Assembly: GCA_028066595.1 (NCBI GenBank)
Contig: JALCBJ010000010.1
Location: 1 to 64,000 of the forward strand
DNA length: 64,000 nt
DNA from: Thermoanaerobaculia bacterium
Lineage (GTDB): Bacteria > Acidobacteriota > Thermoanaerobaculia > Multivoradales > J023
Reading direction: 5' to 3'
How positions within the stretch are numbered: the first letter of the stretch is position 1; every line of letters starts with the position of its first letter. Below, piece after piece: positions 16,356 through 27,300 of the stretch. The notes beneath the pieces are model-generated. The model worked only from the letters and a program-made list of their open reading frames with translations. It made no database searches and was not told where the DNA came from. The translations under genes and the position numbers were made by a program.

Positions 16356-18023
16356 GTGTCGATCCGTCGCCTTCGATCTCCGTCTCTGTGGAGCTTCGTC
16401 CTGCTGCTGGCCAGCTTGGCCCTCGTCGTCACGTTGGCTTCGCAGGCGCTCATGGCCGAGCGTTCTCACCGCGCAACGACGGTCGGGGTGCTCCGTGACT
16501 ACGCGGCTCTGGCTGCAGGAGAGATGGTGCGCCGGGCGACGGCGGAGATCGGTTACTACGGCTACTATCCGGTGATCACTCGTTTGGTGGGCGCCGCCAA
16601 GAGAGGCGAGCCTCTGCCGGGACCAGACGACGTCGCGAGCGACGACGAGGTATCGCGCGCTGCCGAGTTGATCGCAACCACTTTTCGGTTACAGGCCGAC
16701 ACCGCCGAGCTCGTCGTGGCAGGCAGAGGATTCGATGGCGAAGCCGAGGCGTATGTCCGTGGGTTCCCCCACGACCTCGAAACCCGCGGTGGCTTGGGTG
16801 AAGATCCTTACGGTGTCGATCATCCGGTCCTGGCGAATCGTCTGCGGACCTTCGCTTGGGCCGCCGTCGGGTCACCGTCCGGGAACCCGAAGGTCGAGTT
16901 CGTGGGATTCGAGGTGGATCGGGAGGCCCTGGGACGAGGTCTGCGCGAGGCAGCCGATCGCGCGTCACTCCTGCCCGCCACTCTTCTGCATGCCGAGGGT
17001 TACGACACCGACGTGGTCGGCGTGAGCGTCCGTCTGATCGATCCTCGGGGCGACATCGTTTTCTCCAGAGGTGCCGGCGAGAACTTCGGCGAGAGAGACG
17101 GCTACGATCAATCGCTGTCGGCGGAACAGGTCTTCGACGACTCCTATGGCGGACTCTTCGAGGGTTATCGGGTGGAAGCCGCGATCGACCCGCAGATGGC
17201 ATCGCGACTCGTCATCGGTGGCTTGCCGCGGTCGCGACTACCGCTCCTATCGGCGTTGACGCTACTCGCCGCCGCCCTTGGTGTGGGTGCCTTCCTGCAG
17301 ATTCGTCGGGAGCGGGCGCTGGCGCGCCTCCGTTCCGATTTCGTTGCCCGGGTATCCCACGAGTTGCGTACCCCCCTCGCGCAGATCCGTCTTTTCGGCG
17401 AGACTCTGCGTCTAGGCCGGGTCCGTTCCGAAGAAGAGCGTGAGCGCGCCCTGGAAGTGATCGACCGGGAGAGCACGCGTCTCACGGCCCTGATCGACAA
17501 CGTGCTGCGGTTCTCGCGCGCGGAGCGCGGTCTCGATCGGCTGTGCTTCGAAATGCAGGACCTGACGGCTCTGGTTCGCGAGATCGCGCGCGACGTGATG
17601 CCCCTGGTGGAACACCGAGGCGTCCATCTGGAGCTGGACGTCGCCGACGGACCGCTCCCCGTGCTTGTCGATCGCGACGCCCTTCACCAGATCGTCCTCA
17701 ATCTGTTGGAAAATGCCGTGCAGCACGGCACCACGCCGCAGACCGTGACACTCGGTCTGACCGGAGACAGCGAAGCCCGGCTCTGGGTACAGGACCAGGG
17801 ACCCGGCGTGCCGAAGAAGGAAAGGCAGCGGATCTTCGAGCCCTACGTCCGGGGTGAAGGTTCGAACGGTGGCGGCGGGGCTGGTATCGGCCTTGCCGTG
17901 GTCCGCGACCTGGCAGAGCGGCTGGGGGGCGACGTGCGTTGCGAGTCATCGGATAGCGGTGCCCTCTTCGTGCTGTCCTTGCCGTGGGATCGCGACTCGC
18001 AGCCGCCGAGGGGGGCGCCGTGA
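16356..18023 (+). CDS. Membrane sensor histidine kinase
   Basis: This 555-aa kinase has a first membrane segment (SLWSFVLLLASLALVVTLAS), a ~260-residue extracytoplasmic sensor domain and a second membrane segment at about 293-312 (PLLSALTLLAAALGVGAFL). It has no clear HAMP domain. The dimerisation/phosphoacceptor helix contains VSHELRTPLAQIR with His335. The ATP-binding domain shows N (LLENAVQHG), G1 (DQGPGVP), F (IFEPYVRG) and G2 (GAGIGLAVV) boxes. The start is GTG. Its TGA overlaps the start of the response regulator (GTGA), so both are translated together. The signal sensed is unknown. Confidence 0.92.
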   Translation: MSIRRLRSPSLWSFVLLLASLALVVTLASQALMAERSHRATTVGVLRDYAALAAGEMVRRATAEIGYYGYYPVITRLVGAAKRGEPLPGPDDVASDDEVSRAAELIATTFRLQADTAELVVAGRGFDGEAEAYVRGFPHDLETRGGLGEDPYGVDHPVLANRLRTFAWAAVGSPSGNPKVEFVGFEVDREALGRGLREAADRASLLPATLLHAEGYDTDVVGVSVRLIDPRGDIVFSRGAGENFGERDGYDQSLSAEQVFDDSYGGLFEGYRVEAAIDPQMASRLVIGGLPRSRLPLLSALTLLAAALGVGAFLQIRRERALARLRSDFVARVSHELRTPLAQIRLFGETLRLGRVRSEEERERALEVIDRESTRLTALIDNVLRFSRAERGLDRLCFEMQDLTALVREIARDVMPLVEHRGVHLELDVADGPLPVLVDRDALHQIVLNLLENAVQHGTTPQTVTLGLTGDSEARLWVQDQGPGVPKKERQRIFEPYVRGEGSNGGGGAGIGLAVVRDLAERLGGDVRCESSDSGALFVLSLPWDRDSQPPRGAP

Positions 18024-18700
18024 GCCGGGTCTTGGTGGTGGAAGACAACGCCGACCTTGCCTACGGCTTGCGAAACAACCTAGAACTAGAGGGGTACACG
18101 GTCAGGGTAGCAGGAGACGGCGGCACCGGACTGGACCTCGCTCGCCGCTGGATGCCGGATCTGGTCGTTTTGGATCTCATGTTGCCCGGCACCGACGGAT
18201 TCCGAATCCTCCGCGAGCTACGCTCCGAGGGTCGGGACATGCCGATACTCCTCCTGACGGCCCGAGGGGAGGAGGCCGACAAAGTGAGAGGGCTGAAGCT
18301 CGGGGCCGACGACTACGTCACCAAACCCTTCGGCCTATTGGAGCTCTTGGCTCGCGTGGAAGCCCTGCTACGCCGTGCCAGCGGACCCGCGGAGACCGTG
18401 TTGCGATTCGGTCGGATAGTGGTCAAACCCAGCTCGCGCACCGTGAGCAAGGAGGGGCGAGAGCTGGATCTCGCCCCCAAGGAGCTCGATCTCCTGCTCG
18501 CCCTGCTGCGGCGCCGGGGAGCCGCAGTCTCCCGCCTCGAGCTCCTGGAGGAGGTCTGGGGCTATTCCGACGCCGTGATCAGTCGAACCGTCGACACCCA
18601 TGTCGCCGCCTTGCGCAAGAAAATCGAAGATGACCCGACCAACCCTCGATACTTGCTCACGGTGCGCAAGTTCGGCTATCGCCTGGAGCCGGGTCCGTAG
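18020..18700 (+). CDS. OmpR-family response regulator
   Basis: The 226-aa protein has a receiver domain with acidic pair Glu8-Asp9, phosphoacceptor Asp52 (LVVLDLMLPG), Thr80 and Lys102 (YVTKPF). A C-terminal winged-helix DNA-binding domain follows (LDLAPKELDLLLALLRR, VSRLELLEEVWGY, SRTVDTHVAALRKKIEDDP). The GTG start at 18020 overlaps the kinase stop by 4 bp and begins at the canonical SRVLVVEDN. It would be phosphorylated by the upstream kinase and act as a transcription factor. Target genes are unknown; the nearest downstream gene is the large repeat protein at 18990. Confidence 0.93.
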   Translation: MSRVLVVEDNADLAYGLRNNLELEGYTVRVAGDGGTGLDLARRWMPDLVVLDLMLPGTDGFRILRELRSEGRDMPILLLTARGEEADKVRGLKLGADDYVTKPFGLLELLARVEALLRRASGPAETVLRFGRIVVKPSSRTVSKEGRELDLAPKELDLLLALLRRRGAAVSRLELLEEVWGYSDAVISRTVDTHVAALRKKIEDDPTNPRYLLTVRKFGYRLEPGP

Positions 18701-18989
18701 TTGGATAGCATCCGGTCGAGGCTCCGCAACGGTACCGCGCTCGTTTGCGCCTAGCCGTCGAAACGTCGGAATTTGAGCCTTAACTCGCACCAATTTATCC
18801 CCTGGGGAGAGAGGGCTGTCCCGTAATATCGGATCCGTTCAATCTTCAGTGGTTTTGGACTCGTAGCCCGAACAAAGCCGCCGTGCGTCGGGACCAGACT
18901 CTCCGCAAGGATGCGCGGGCCGTGCCTGCGCCGACGTTCCTTACTCCCCCAGGCAACCTCCCCGATACCCGGCGGTCGAGGAGACAGTC
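18701..18989. other. Intergenic region upstream of the large repeat protein
   Basis: These 289 bp contain no recognisable gene. An AT-richer patch (about 18770-18850) is unusual for this window and may hold the promoter of the repeat protein, but no clear -35/-10 pair can be assigned. Confidence 0.4.
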
Positions 18990-21900
18990 ATGCGATTCAG
19001 GAACCGTGCGTTGGCGAGCGCGTTACTCGCGGTAGTCCTTGTGTGGCCGGCGGTCGCCCAGGGGCCCGTCGGCAACGAATTCCAAGTCAATTCCTACACA
19101 ACCGATGGTCAGGGTACTCCGGACGTGGCGTTTCGGGCCGACGGTAGCTTCGTCGTCGTCTGGGAGACCGAGGACCAAGGTACCTGTCCGGTCGACATCT
19201 TTGCCAATCGCTTTGTCGACAACGGTGCGCCCATCGGTACCGAGAGTCAGCAGAGCGACCTGGGCTCGGGCCTCTTCCAGCGTCATCTCGAACCCTCCGT
19301 CGATGCGGCTGCGGACGGTGATTTCGTCGTCGCTTGGTACGTGAACGACCAGGATGGGACCTACCGGGCCTATGGGCGGCTCTTTTCCTCCACCGGCGCT
19401 GCACAGGCACCCTTGTTCATGATCGACAGCAACATTCCTGGGCCCCGCTCGCCGGACGTCGCTCGCCAGGACACGGGTTCCTTCGTGGTGGTCTGGGACA
19501 ACTACGGTGATTTGCTGGGCCAGCGATTCAGCGACGGCGGCGCACCCAGCGGCAGCCAGTTCGCTTTGAGCGCCGACGGCTGCGGTGGTAGCGCCTGCCA
19601 AGGCAGTGAGACGGCGATCGACATGGACGGAGACGGCAACTTCGTCGTCGCCTGGAACTCCTACGGTGCTGATGGCGACGGATCGGCCGTTCTCGCGCGG
19701 CGATTCGATTCGGCTGGCGCGGCCCAAGGTAGTGACCTGCTGGTCAACACGGAGACCTTCGATGACCAAGCTCGGGCCTCCGTCACGGTGGCTCGAGACG
19801 GCAGCTTCCTGGTCGCGTGGTCGTCGCAGGACACCTTTGGTAACAGCGACGTCCGAGGTCAGTTCTACGACCGAAACGGCGTACGGGTCGGCGAAGAGCT
19901 CTTGATCGATGCGGAGGGAGGCGGCCCGAGTGCTGCCGTGGATGCCCATGGCCGGTTCGCGGTTCACTTCTCGAGCTTCGACGAGCAGGGGAATCAGGGT
20001 ATCTATTCTCGAGCCTTTGACTCGCAGGGTGGTGAGCTGAGCCCTCGGTTCCAGGTGAGCTCGGTGAGCAGTGATCAGCGTTTCGCCCCGTCTCTGTCGG
20101 CGACCGACGGCGCATTCGTTGCGGTATGGACGAGCGAAGATCAAGACGGCTCAGCCACCGGAGTCTTCGGTAGTCGCTGCGTGTTGAAAGACGATTTCAT
20201 TGCGTTCAAGCAACTCCCAGGGGCTTTGCCGTCACTCGCTCTCGAGAACGCTGGTTCCGAGGAACAGGGCCTGAGAGATGACACGGCCCTGGTGGACCTC
20301 GACGGCGACGAAGAGCTCGAAGTGGTGAGAAATGCGGCCGGCCTCGCACCGGGTGCCACGGCACGGCTGGACACGGTCGACGGTGTGTCCGACCCGGATC
20401 CCGACGTCGTTGCGGTCGGCGGCCACGTGCGTGCCGTGGTCGACGTAGATGGAGATGGTGAGTTGGAAGTCGTCATCGAGAATTCGGCGGCAGCGGGTGG
20501 AACCGTGTCGCGGGTCAATACTCTCGATGGTGTCTCGGACGCCGATCCGGACCTGATCTTCATTGGTGGCACCTTTGCCGGGCTGGTCGACGTCGACGGC
20601 GACGGTGAGCTGGAGGTCGTGGTCGAGGACTCGACTGCCGCGCCGGGCAGCGTCACGCGGGTCGACAATCTGGATGGCGTGTCGGACGCCGATCCAGACG
20701 TGGTGTTCGTCGGTGGCACGTTCGCTGCCGTAGTTGACGTCGACAGTGACGGCGAGCCGGAAGTGGTCATCGAGAACGACGCGGCGCCCGGGATCGTGAC
20801 TCGCTTCGACACCTTGGACGGTGTGTCGGATGCGGACCCGGACGTGGTGTTCGTCGGCGGAACCTTCGCCGCGATGGTGGATCTCGACGACGATGGTGAG
20901 AAAGAGGCCGTGGTGGAGAACACAGCGGCACCCGGCGTCGTGACACGCTTCGACACCTTGGACGGCGTCTCGGATGCGGACCCGGACGTGGTGTTCGTCG
21001 GTGGTACCTTCGCCGCCGCGGTCGACCTCGACGACGATTTCGAGCTCGAAGCCGTGGTCGAGGATGCCGCCGCGTCGGCAGGCTCGGTAGCACGGGAGAA
21101 CACGCTCGATGGCGTGTCGGATGCGGATCCGGACGTGGTGTTCGTCGGCGGTACGTTCGGTGGCACCGCCGATCTGGACGGTGACGGTGAGCTCGAAGCC
21201 ATCGTGGCAAATCTGTTGGCCCTGCCGGCTTCGGTCACGCGGGTCGACACCTTGGACGGCGTTTCGGATGCGGATCCGGACGTCGTCTTCACGGGCGGCG
21301 TACCTGTGGCGGCGCTCGACGTCGATGGTGACGGAGAATTCGAGGTGCTGGTCGAAGACGGTGCGGCCGTCGGCGGCACGGTGACTCGCGTCGACACCCT
21401 GGACGGTGTTTCAGACCCCGATCCGGACGTGGTGTTCGTCGGCGGCACGCTAGGCGCCGTGGGTGATGTGGACGGCGACTGCGAGGTCGAGGCCGTGGTC
21501 GAGAATCCCGCCGCGAGCGGCGGTTCGGTGACGCGGGAGGATACGCTCGACGGGGTCTCCGATGCCGATCCAGACATCGTCTTCGTTGGCGGCCTGGTGG
21601 CCGGCACTGCAGATGTCGATGGCGATTCGGAGCCCGAGCTCTTCGTCGTGGACCCGGGGGCGGCTTTCGGCAACGTGTCGCGTGTCGATACCCTGGACGG
21701 CGTTTCGGATGCGGACCCGGACGTCGTCTTCACCGGTGGCTTACCGATCGGAACCGCCGATCTCGACGACGATGGCGAGCTGGAAGTCGTTGCGGAGGAC
21801 GAGAGCGCGGCCCTCGGGACGGCGTCGCGTGTCGACACTCTGGACGGCGTCTCGGACGCCGATCCAGACGTGGTGTTCGTCGGCAGCACGGCGCTCGGTA

Positions 21901-24023
21901 CCGCCGATCTCGACGACGATGGGGAAGCCGAGCTCCTGGTCCAGGGAGCAGCCGGCGGCACGACGGTAACCCGTGTCGACACGCTCGACGGTGTGTCGGA
22001 TGCTGACGCCGACATCGTGTTCTTCGGCACCGAATTCGCTTTCGTCACCGACCTCGACGGTGACGAGGAGCTCGAGGCGGTGGTTTCGAGTGACGCGGTC
22101 ACTGCCGGCGACGTCGTGGCATTTCGAACGCTCGACGGCGTATCGGATGGCGATGACGACATCGTCTTCATCGGTGGTCTGGTTGCCGCAGCGGCGGACC
22201 TCGACGCCGACGGATCCACCGAGGCGGTGGCGGACGATGATCAGCGTGCAGCTGGAACCTTCGACACATTCTCGGTCGTCGGAGAAGGGGGCGCGGATCC
22301 CGTCGTGATCTTCGTCGGCACGGGCGCGGCGGAGCTGTTGACGCTCGTCGCGCCGAACGTTGGCGAGAGTCTGGACGTCGGATCCAGCGTTCAGATCCAG
22401 TGGTCGTCCACCGGTCTCAGCGGCAACGTACGCATCGAGCTGTCGCGTGATGGCGGTGCGACGTTCGAAACGTTGTTCGGCAACACGGCGAACGACGGTG
22501 CACAGAACTGGAATGTCACCGGTCCCGCGACCACGCAAGCGTTGATCCGTGTCTCGAGCCGCGTGGATCCTTCGATCTTCGACGAGAGCGATGGGACGTT
22601 CACCATCCCGGCGGCTTTGCTGGCTGTGGTGACACCGAACGGTGGAGAGAGCCTGGAGATCGGCTCTAGCGCCGAGTTGCAGTGGTCTTCGTCCAACCTC
22701 GGCGGCAACGTGCGCGTAGAGCTGTCGCGGGACGGCGGCGCGACGTTCGAGACGTTGTTCGGCAACACGGCGAACGACGGTGCACAGAACTGGAACGTCA
22801 CCGGTCCTCCGACCAGCGATGCCCGGTTGCGCATCACCAGCCGTGTAGACGGTACCGTCTTGGACGAGAGTGATGCGTCGTTCACGATCCTGCCCGCGTC
22901 ACTCACGGTGCTGTCGCCCAACGGCGGTGAAAGTCTGGACGTAGGCTCTCAGGTCCTACTCGCCTGGAGCTCGACGAACCTTGGTGGCAACGTACGGATC
23001 GAGTTGTCCCGAGACGGTGGAGCGACGTTCGAGATCCTGTTCGGCAACACGGCCGATGACGGAGTCCAGGCTTGGAACGTCGTCGGCCCGGCGACTACTG
23101 ATGGCCTCCTGCGGGTCAGCAGCCGTGTCGACGGCTCGATCGTCGATCAGAGCGATACGGTGTTCACGATCAACTCGCCGTCGCTCGCCGTACTGACGCC
23201 GAACGGCGGTGAAACCGTGACGATCGGTCAGGAAACGCTACTCGCCTGGAGCTCTTCGAACCTGGGTGGCAATGTGCGGATCGAGCTGTCTCGGGACGGC
23301 GGGGCAACGTTCGAAACTCTGTTCGGCAATACGCCGAACGATGGTTTCCAGACCTGGAACGCCAACGGTCCGCCGAGTACGGACGCCCTGCTGAGGGTGA
23401 GCAGTCGCGTCGACGGTTCGGTGGTCGACGAAAGCGATGGGTTCTTCACCATCCCGGCGGCTGCTCTCACCGTGGTGTCACCGAGTGGCGGCGAGTCGTT
23501 CGAGGTCGGCTCGCAGGTCTTGTTCGAGTGGACGTCTGCCAACCTCGGTGGCACCGTTCGAATCGAGCTGTCCCGGGACGGTGGCGCGACGTTCGAGACG
23601 CTGTTCGGCAACACCCTGAACGACGGTCTCCAGGTCTGGACCGTCGATGGGCCACCGACCACCCAGGCCGTCCTGAGAGTGAGCAGCCGTGTCGACGGTA
23701 CGGTGGCTGACGAAAGCGGTGGGTTCTTCTCCATCCCGGCGGCATCGCTGACAGTGCTGTCACCGGACGGTGGCGAGACACTGTCGATCGGCACTCCGGT
23801 TGTTCTCGAATGGTCTTCGTCGAACCTTGGTGGCAACGTTCGACTCGAGCTGTCTCGGGACGGCGGCGCGACGTTCGAAACGTTGTTCGGCAACACACCG
23901 GACGATGGCTTCCAGATCTGGAACGTCACCGGGCCAGCGACCGCGCAGGCGCTGGTGCGTGTCACCAGTCGGGGTGATGGCAGAGTCGTCGACCAGAGCG
24001 ACTCGATCTTCCAGGTGAACTGA
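18990..24023 (+). CDS. Giant exported repeat protein (three repeat types, calcium-type acidic loops)
   Basis: The 1677-aa protein starts with a signal peptide (ALLAVVLVWPAVAQ) and then has three tiers. Residues ~25-400 carry beta-propeller-like units with motifs such as DGSFVVVWETED and DGNFVVAWNSYG. Residues ~435-1100 hold 13 tandem units of ~46 aa built on LDGVSDADPDVVFVGG and an acidic DVDGDGELEVVVE loop, resembling FG-GAP/VCBS calcium-binding repeats. Residues ~1115-1677 hold six ~93-aa Ig-like units (PNGGESLDVGS, LSRDGGATFETLFGNT). The last unit ends at the C-terminus, with no obvious sorting signal or membrane anchor. A surface or secreted structural/adhesive role is inferred. It stands alone, after the two-component system and before a terminator. 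Confidence 0.85.
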   Translation: MRFRNRALASALLAVVLVWPAVAQGPVGNEFQVNSYTTDGQGTPDVAFRADGSFVVVWETEDQGTCPVDIFANRFVDNGAPIGTESQQSDLGSGLFQRHLEPSVDAAADGDFVVAWYVNDQDGTYRAYGRLFSSTGAAQAPLFMIDSNIPGPRSPDVARQDTGSFVVVWDNYGDLLGQRFSDGGAPSGSQFALSADGCGGSACQGSETAIDMDGDGNFVVAWNSYGADGDGSAVLARRFDSAGAAQGSDLLVNTETFDDQARASVTVARDGSFLVAWSSQDTFGNSDVRGQFYDRNGVRVGEELLIDAEGGGPSAAVDAHGRFAVHFSSFDEQGNQGIYSRAFDSQGGELSPRFQVSSVSSDQRFAPSLSATDGAFVAVWTSEDQDGSATGVFGSRCVLKDDFIAFKQLPGALPSLALENAGSEEQGLRDDTALVDLDGDEELEVVRNAAGLAPGATARLDTVDGVSDPDPDVVAVGGHVRAVVDVDGDGELEVVIENSAAAGGTVSRVNTLDGVSDADPDLIFIGGTFAGLVDVDGDGELEVVVEDSTAAPGSVTRVDNLDGVSDADPDVVFVGGTFAAVVDVDSDGEPEVVIENDAAPGIVTRFDTLDGVSDADPDVVFVGGTFAAMVDLDDDGEKEAVVENTAAPGVVTRFDTLDGVSDADPDVVFVGGTFAAAVDLDDDFELEAVVEDAAASAGSVARENTLDGVSDADPDVVFVGGTFGGTADLDGDGELEAIVANLLALPASVTRVDTLDGVSDADPDVVFTGGVPVAALDVDGDGEFEVLVEDGAAVGGTVTRVDTLDGVSDPDPDVVFVGGTLGAVGDVDGDCEVEAVVENPAASGGSVTREDTLDGVSDADPDIVFVGGLVAGTADVDGDSEPELFVVDPGAAFGNVSRVDTLDGVSDADPDVVFTGGLPIGTADLDDDGELEVVAEDESAALGTASRVDTLDGVSDADPDVVFVGSTALGTADLDDDGEAELLVQGAAGGTTVTRVDTLDGVSDADADIVFFGTEFAFVTDLDGDEELEAVVSSDAVTAGDVVAFRTLDGVSDGDDDIVFIGGLVAAAADLDADGSTEAVADDDQRAAGTFDTFSVVGEGGADPVVIFVGTGAAELLTLVAPNVGESLDVGSSVQIQWSSTGLSGNVRIELSRDGGATFETLFGNTANDGAQNWNVTGPATTQALIRVSSRVDPSIFDESDGTFTIPAALLAVVTPNGGESLEIGSSAELQWSSSNLGGNVRVELSRDGGATFETLFGNTANDGAQNWNVTGPPTSDARLRITSRVDGTVLDESDASFTILPASLTVLSPNGGESLDVGSQVLLAWSSTNLGGNVRIELSRDGGATFEILFGNTADDGVQAWNVVGPATTDGLLRVSSRVDGSIVDQSDTVFTINSPSLAVLTPNGGETVTIGQETLLAWSSSNLGGNVRIELSRDGGATFETLFGNTPNDGFQTWNANGPPSTDALLRVSSRVDGSVVDESDGFFTIPAAALTVVSPSGGESFEVGSQVLFEWTSANLGGTVRIELSRDGGATFETLFGNTLNDGLQVWTVDGPPTTQAVLRVSSRVDGTVADESGGFFSIPAASLTVLSPDGGETLSIGTPVVLEWSSSNLGGNVRLELSRDGGATFETLFGNTPDDGFQIWNVTGPATAQALVRVTSRGDGRVVDQSDSIFQVN
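20379..22200 (+). repeat. 13 tandem ~140-bp coding repeats (DGVSD units)
   Basis: The core LDGVSDADPDVVFVGG occurs 13 times with a period of 46-47 codons, each followed by an acidic D-x-D-x-D-G-type loop. The DNA copies differ mainly at synonymous positions. The repeat leaves a long open antisense frame (20141-22219) that is not a gene. Confidence 0.9.
22331..24020 (+). repeat. Six tandem ~280-bp coding repeats (Ig-like units)
   Basis: Six units of ~93 codons share LSRDGGATFETLFGNT and a closing FTI strand. Identity between neighbours is high at the central block, which suggests recent duplication or gene conversion. Confidence 0.9.
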
Positions 24024-24037
24024 GGCGACGTCTGGAA

Positions 24038-24079
24038 GCCGAGTGACGGTCGCCCCGGTGTGGGCGGTCGTCGCTCGGC
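24038..24079 (+). terminator. Hairpin after the repeat protein gene
   Basis: GCCGAGTGACGGTCGCCC and GGGCGGTCGTCGCTCGGC pair over 18 bp (three G-U wobbles) around a 6-nt loop, 15 bp after the stop, followed by a short TTT. It is a plausible transcription terminator. Confidence 0.65.
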
Positions 24080-24331
24080 TTTGGTGCCGAAGACCTCGCC
24101 GCTCGAAGCGAGAATCCTCGGTGCCGGGTAGCACGTGGTATCCGTCCGTGTGTCCGCCTCGAAGCCCAACCGAGGTGTGAAATGACCCGCTCCGATGGGC
24201 AAGGGCGCCGGAAGTTTTACGATTTTTACGTATCCCACCGTCCTGGCTCTCGTACCTCGTTGCTAGAGTCCTGATGGGCATGGGTGGCGCAGGGTTTGCG
24301 GCCTCCAACAGCCCAAAGCGGCGGTACGAGG

Positions 24332-27300
24332 ATGGAGCCACACAACGACACCACAGCCGACGGGACCGCCCTCGACGGCGGGCAACCATCACTTGGTGGC
24401 GGTGCCGTTGTCGACACAGCGGGGGACGGCGCGAATCCGATCGTGCGCTTCGCGGTCGAGCGCCGGGTGACCATGGCGATGCTGCTGGCGGGCGTCCTGG
24501 TCATGGGTTGGCTGTCCGTGACGAGGTTGCCGCTGGAGTTCCTGCCCACCATCTCGTCTTCGAATGTCTGGGTTTCGGCTCCCTATCCCGCCTCCTCGCC
24601 GGAGGAGGTGGAACGACGAATCGTGCGGCCGCTGGAAGACGCCATGGGGACGCTCGAGAACGTCGACCGGATGTCGGCCACGGCATCGTCCGGTGAAGGG
24701 AACGTCAGTGTGGAGTTTGCCGACGGAACCGATATGGATCAGGCGATCGTCGAGGTGCGCGACCGCGTGGATCGTGTGCGTCACCGTCTGCCCGACGACC
24801 TCGAGCGCATCAACATCCGCCGTTTCCAGACCTCTGATCTACCGATCCTACGTTTCCACCTGTCGTCGGATTGGCCGAACGACGATCTGCTCGATTTCAC
24901 CGAGCGAGTCATGCGGCCGCGTCTGGAGCGCCGCGCCGGCGTGGCGCAGGTACAGGTCCGCGGTCTCCAGACCCGGCAGATCCAGATCCGGCTCGACCCA
25001 GCTCGAATGGCCGCCCACGGCATCGACGTTCGGCAGTTGCAGTCGACCCTGCGTCAGAGCCATCTCGACCTCTCGGCGGGCCATGTGGACACTGCGGGCC
25101 GTCGCTGGCAGCTGAGGGTTCTAGGACAGCTGAAGACCCTGGACGACCTGAGTGGGCTGCCGGTGCTCGGTGCAGAAGGAGGCATCCGTCTCGGCGATGT
25201 CGCAGACGTAGAGCTGGGGTATCCCGAGCAGAACAGCTTCAATTTCCTCAACGGCTCCGAAGCGCTGCAGATCCGTGTCTACAAGGCATCCGACGCCAAT
25301 CTGTTGGATGTGATCGAGGGCGTCAAGGAGGAACTGGCGCTGTTGGCGGCCGATCCGCGCTGGGCAGGCCACCATGCGCGTATCTATGCCGATGCATCGG
25401 CCGACGTCAAGAAGGGCCTCGCTCAGCTGCGAAACGCGGGTCTGGTGGGCGGTGGGTTAGCGATCTTCGCCGTGTTCTTTTTTCTTCGCCGCTTTCGTAC
25501 GACATTGCTGGTGGGCATCGCTGTCCCAGTCTCGGTGGTGTGCACCTTCGTATTGATGTTCCTGCTGCGTCAGACCACCGACGTACAGATCACCTTGAAT
25601 GTGGTCAGCCTCATGGGTTTGGTCATCGCACTGGGCATGCTGGTGGACAACTCCATCGTGGTCATCGAGTCGATCTACAGGCGGATCGAGATCTTCGGCG
25701 AGGATGCCCGCAGCGCCGCGCTACGCGGCGCGTCCGACGTGGCACTGCCCATCCTGGCGTCGACGGCGACGACGCTGTGCGTCTTCATACCCGTCATCTT
25801 CCTGCGGTCGCAGGGGGGCTTCTTCGGGCGCTACATCGTGGAGATCGGCACGACCGTTTGTATCGTCATGGTCGCATCGCTGCTGGTAGCGCTCACGGTG
25901 GTGCCCATGGTCGCGGCGCGACTACTCGGTAGCGAACGACCGACGACTCTGCGTTTCTTCCAGTGGATGTCGGAAGTATACGGTCGGGTGCTCGGGGCGA
26001 CTCTGCGCTTCCGATTCGTGTTCCTGGTGTTGGCGCTCGGGATCCTGTGGGGATCATGGACACTGTTCATGGGTATCGAGCGGACGTTCATGGGACGGAC
26101 TCAGGAGCGTCAGCTGACCATCAACGTCGACACGCCGCGCAACTACTCACTCCATCAGACCCAGGCCCTATTCGACGAGGTTCGGGAGGTGCTCCTCGCC
26201 CACAAGGAGGATCTCGACATGGCGGACCTGACGTCTTCGTACGTGGCGACAGGAGGTCGCCTTCGGGGCAGGAGCAACTCCCGAAGCTTCGACCTCTACC
26301 TGGTCGACGAGAGCGAGGCCGAACTCACCACCGGCGAGGTGCGAGACAAGGTACGTGCCCTTCTTCCGCGCAAGGCCGGAGTGGAGTTCAAGCTCACCCA
26401 GGAGCGACGCAATGGCCCTGGCTCGAACCTCGAGGTCGAGCTGTCCGGCGACGAGATGTCGGTCCTCGAGCTCCTGGGGCGCGACGTGGCGTCGCAGATG
26501 GAGCGGATCGAGGGTTTGAAAGACGTCGATCTCTCTTTGGAGAGTGGCGAAGAGCAGTTGTTGGTAGAAGCCGATCGCGACCGGCTGGCCCTGGCGGGTT
26601 TGTCCACGGAATCGGTGGCGCGGACCGTCCAGACGGCTCTGTCCGATCGGCCGGTTTCCTACGTCGCAACCGATGACCGAGAGGTGGAGATCGTCATGAG
26701 CTACGAGGGCCCGGAGTCGGCGACGCTGCGCGAGCTGCGCAACGTCGAGGTCCATGGGGACGGCGGAGCCGTTCCCCTCGATACATTGGCGACGTTCCGC
26801 AGTACCCCGGGACCCCGCTCCATAGAGCGGGAGAATCGGCGCGCAAAGATCCACATCAGCGCCGACGCGAGCGATCCCATGGCCATGGGAATGGCGATGC
26901 GAGGCGTTGGCTCGATTCTGGGTCAGACCAGCTTTCCAGCAGGCTATTCCTGGAGCTTCGGCCGTTGGACCCGGCGTGGTCAGCAAGACGAGGAGGGGGC
27001 AGCGTTCACCTTGCTCTTCGCCATGCTGTTGGTCTACTTGCTGATGGCCTCGTTATTCGAGAGCTTCGGCCATCCTCTGTCGATCATGATGTCCGTGCCC
27101 TTCGCCTTCGTCGGGGTGGGTGTCGTGATGCGGTTGGCAGGTCAGCCCCGGGACACCTACACCGAACTCGGGCTGATCGTCCTGATCGGCGTCGTGGTGA
27201 ACAACGCGATCGTGCTCGTCGACCACATCAATCGGTTGCGCCGCGAAGGTTTGGATCGTACTCGGGCCATCCGACAGGGTGGTCGGGATCGATTGCGCGC

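Noticed and set aside
20141-22219. Long open frame (692 codons) on the minus strand
   Set aside because: It is antisense to the 13-unit repeat; the repeated coding sequence keeps it open. Its composition (Ser/Thr/Pro runs) is that of a shadow frame.
20379-24020. Regularly spaced DNA repeats that could suggest a CRISPR-like array
   Set aside because: Periods of ~140 and ~280 bp, all in one reading frame, with mainly synonymous changes: these are protein repeats.
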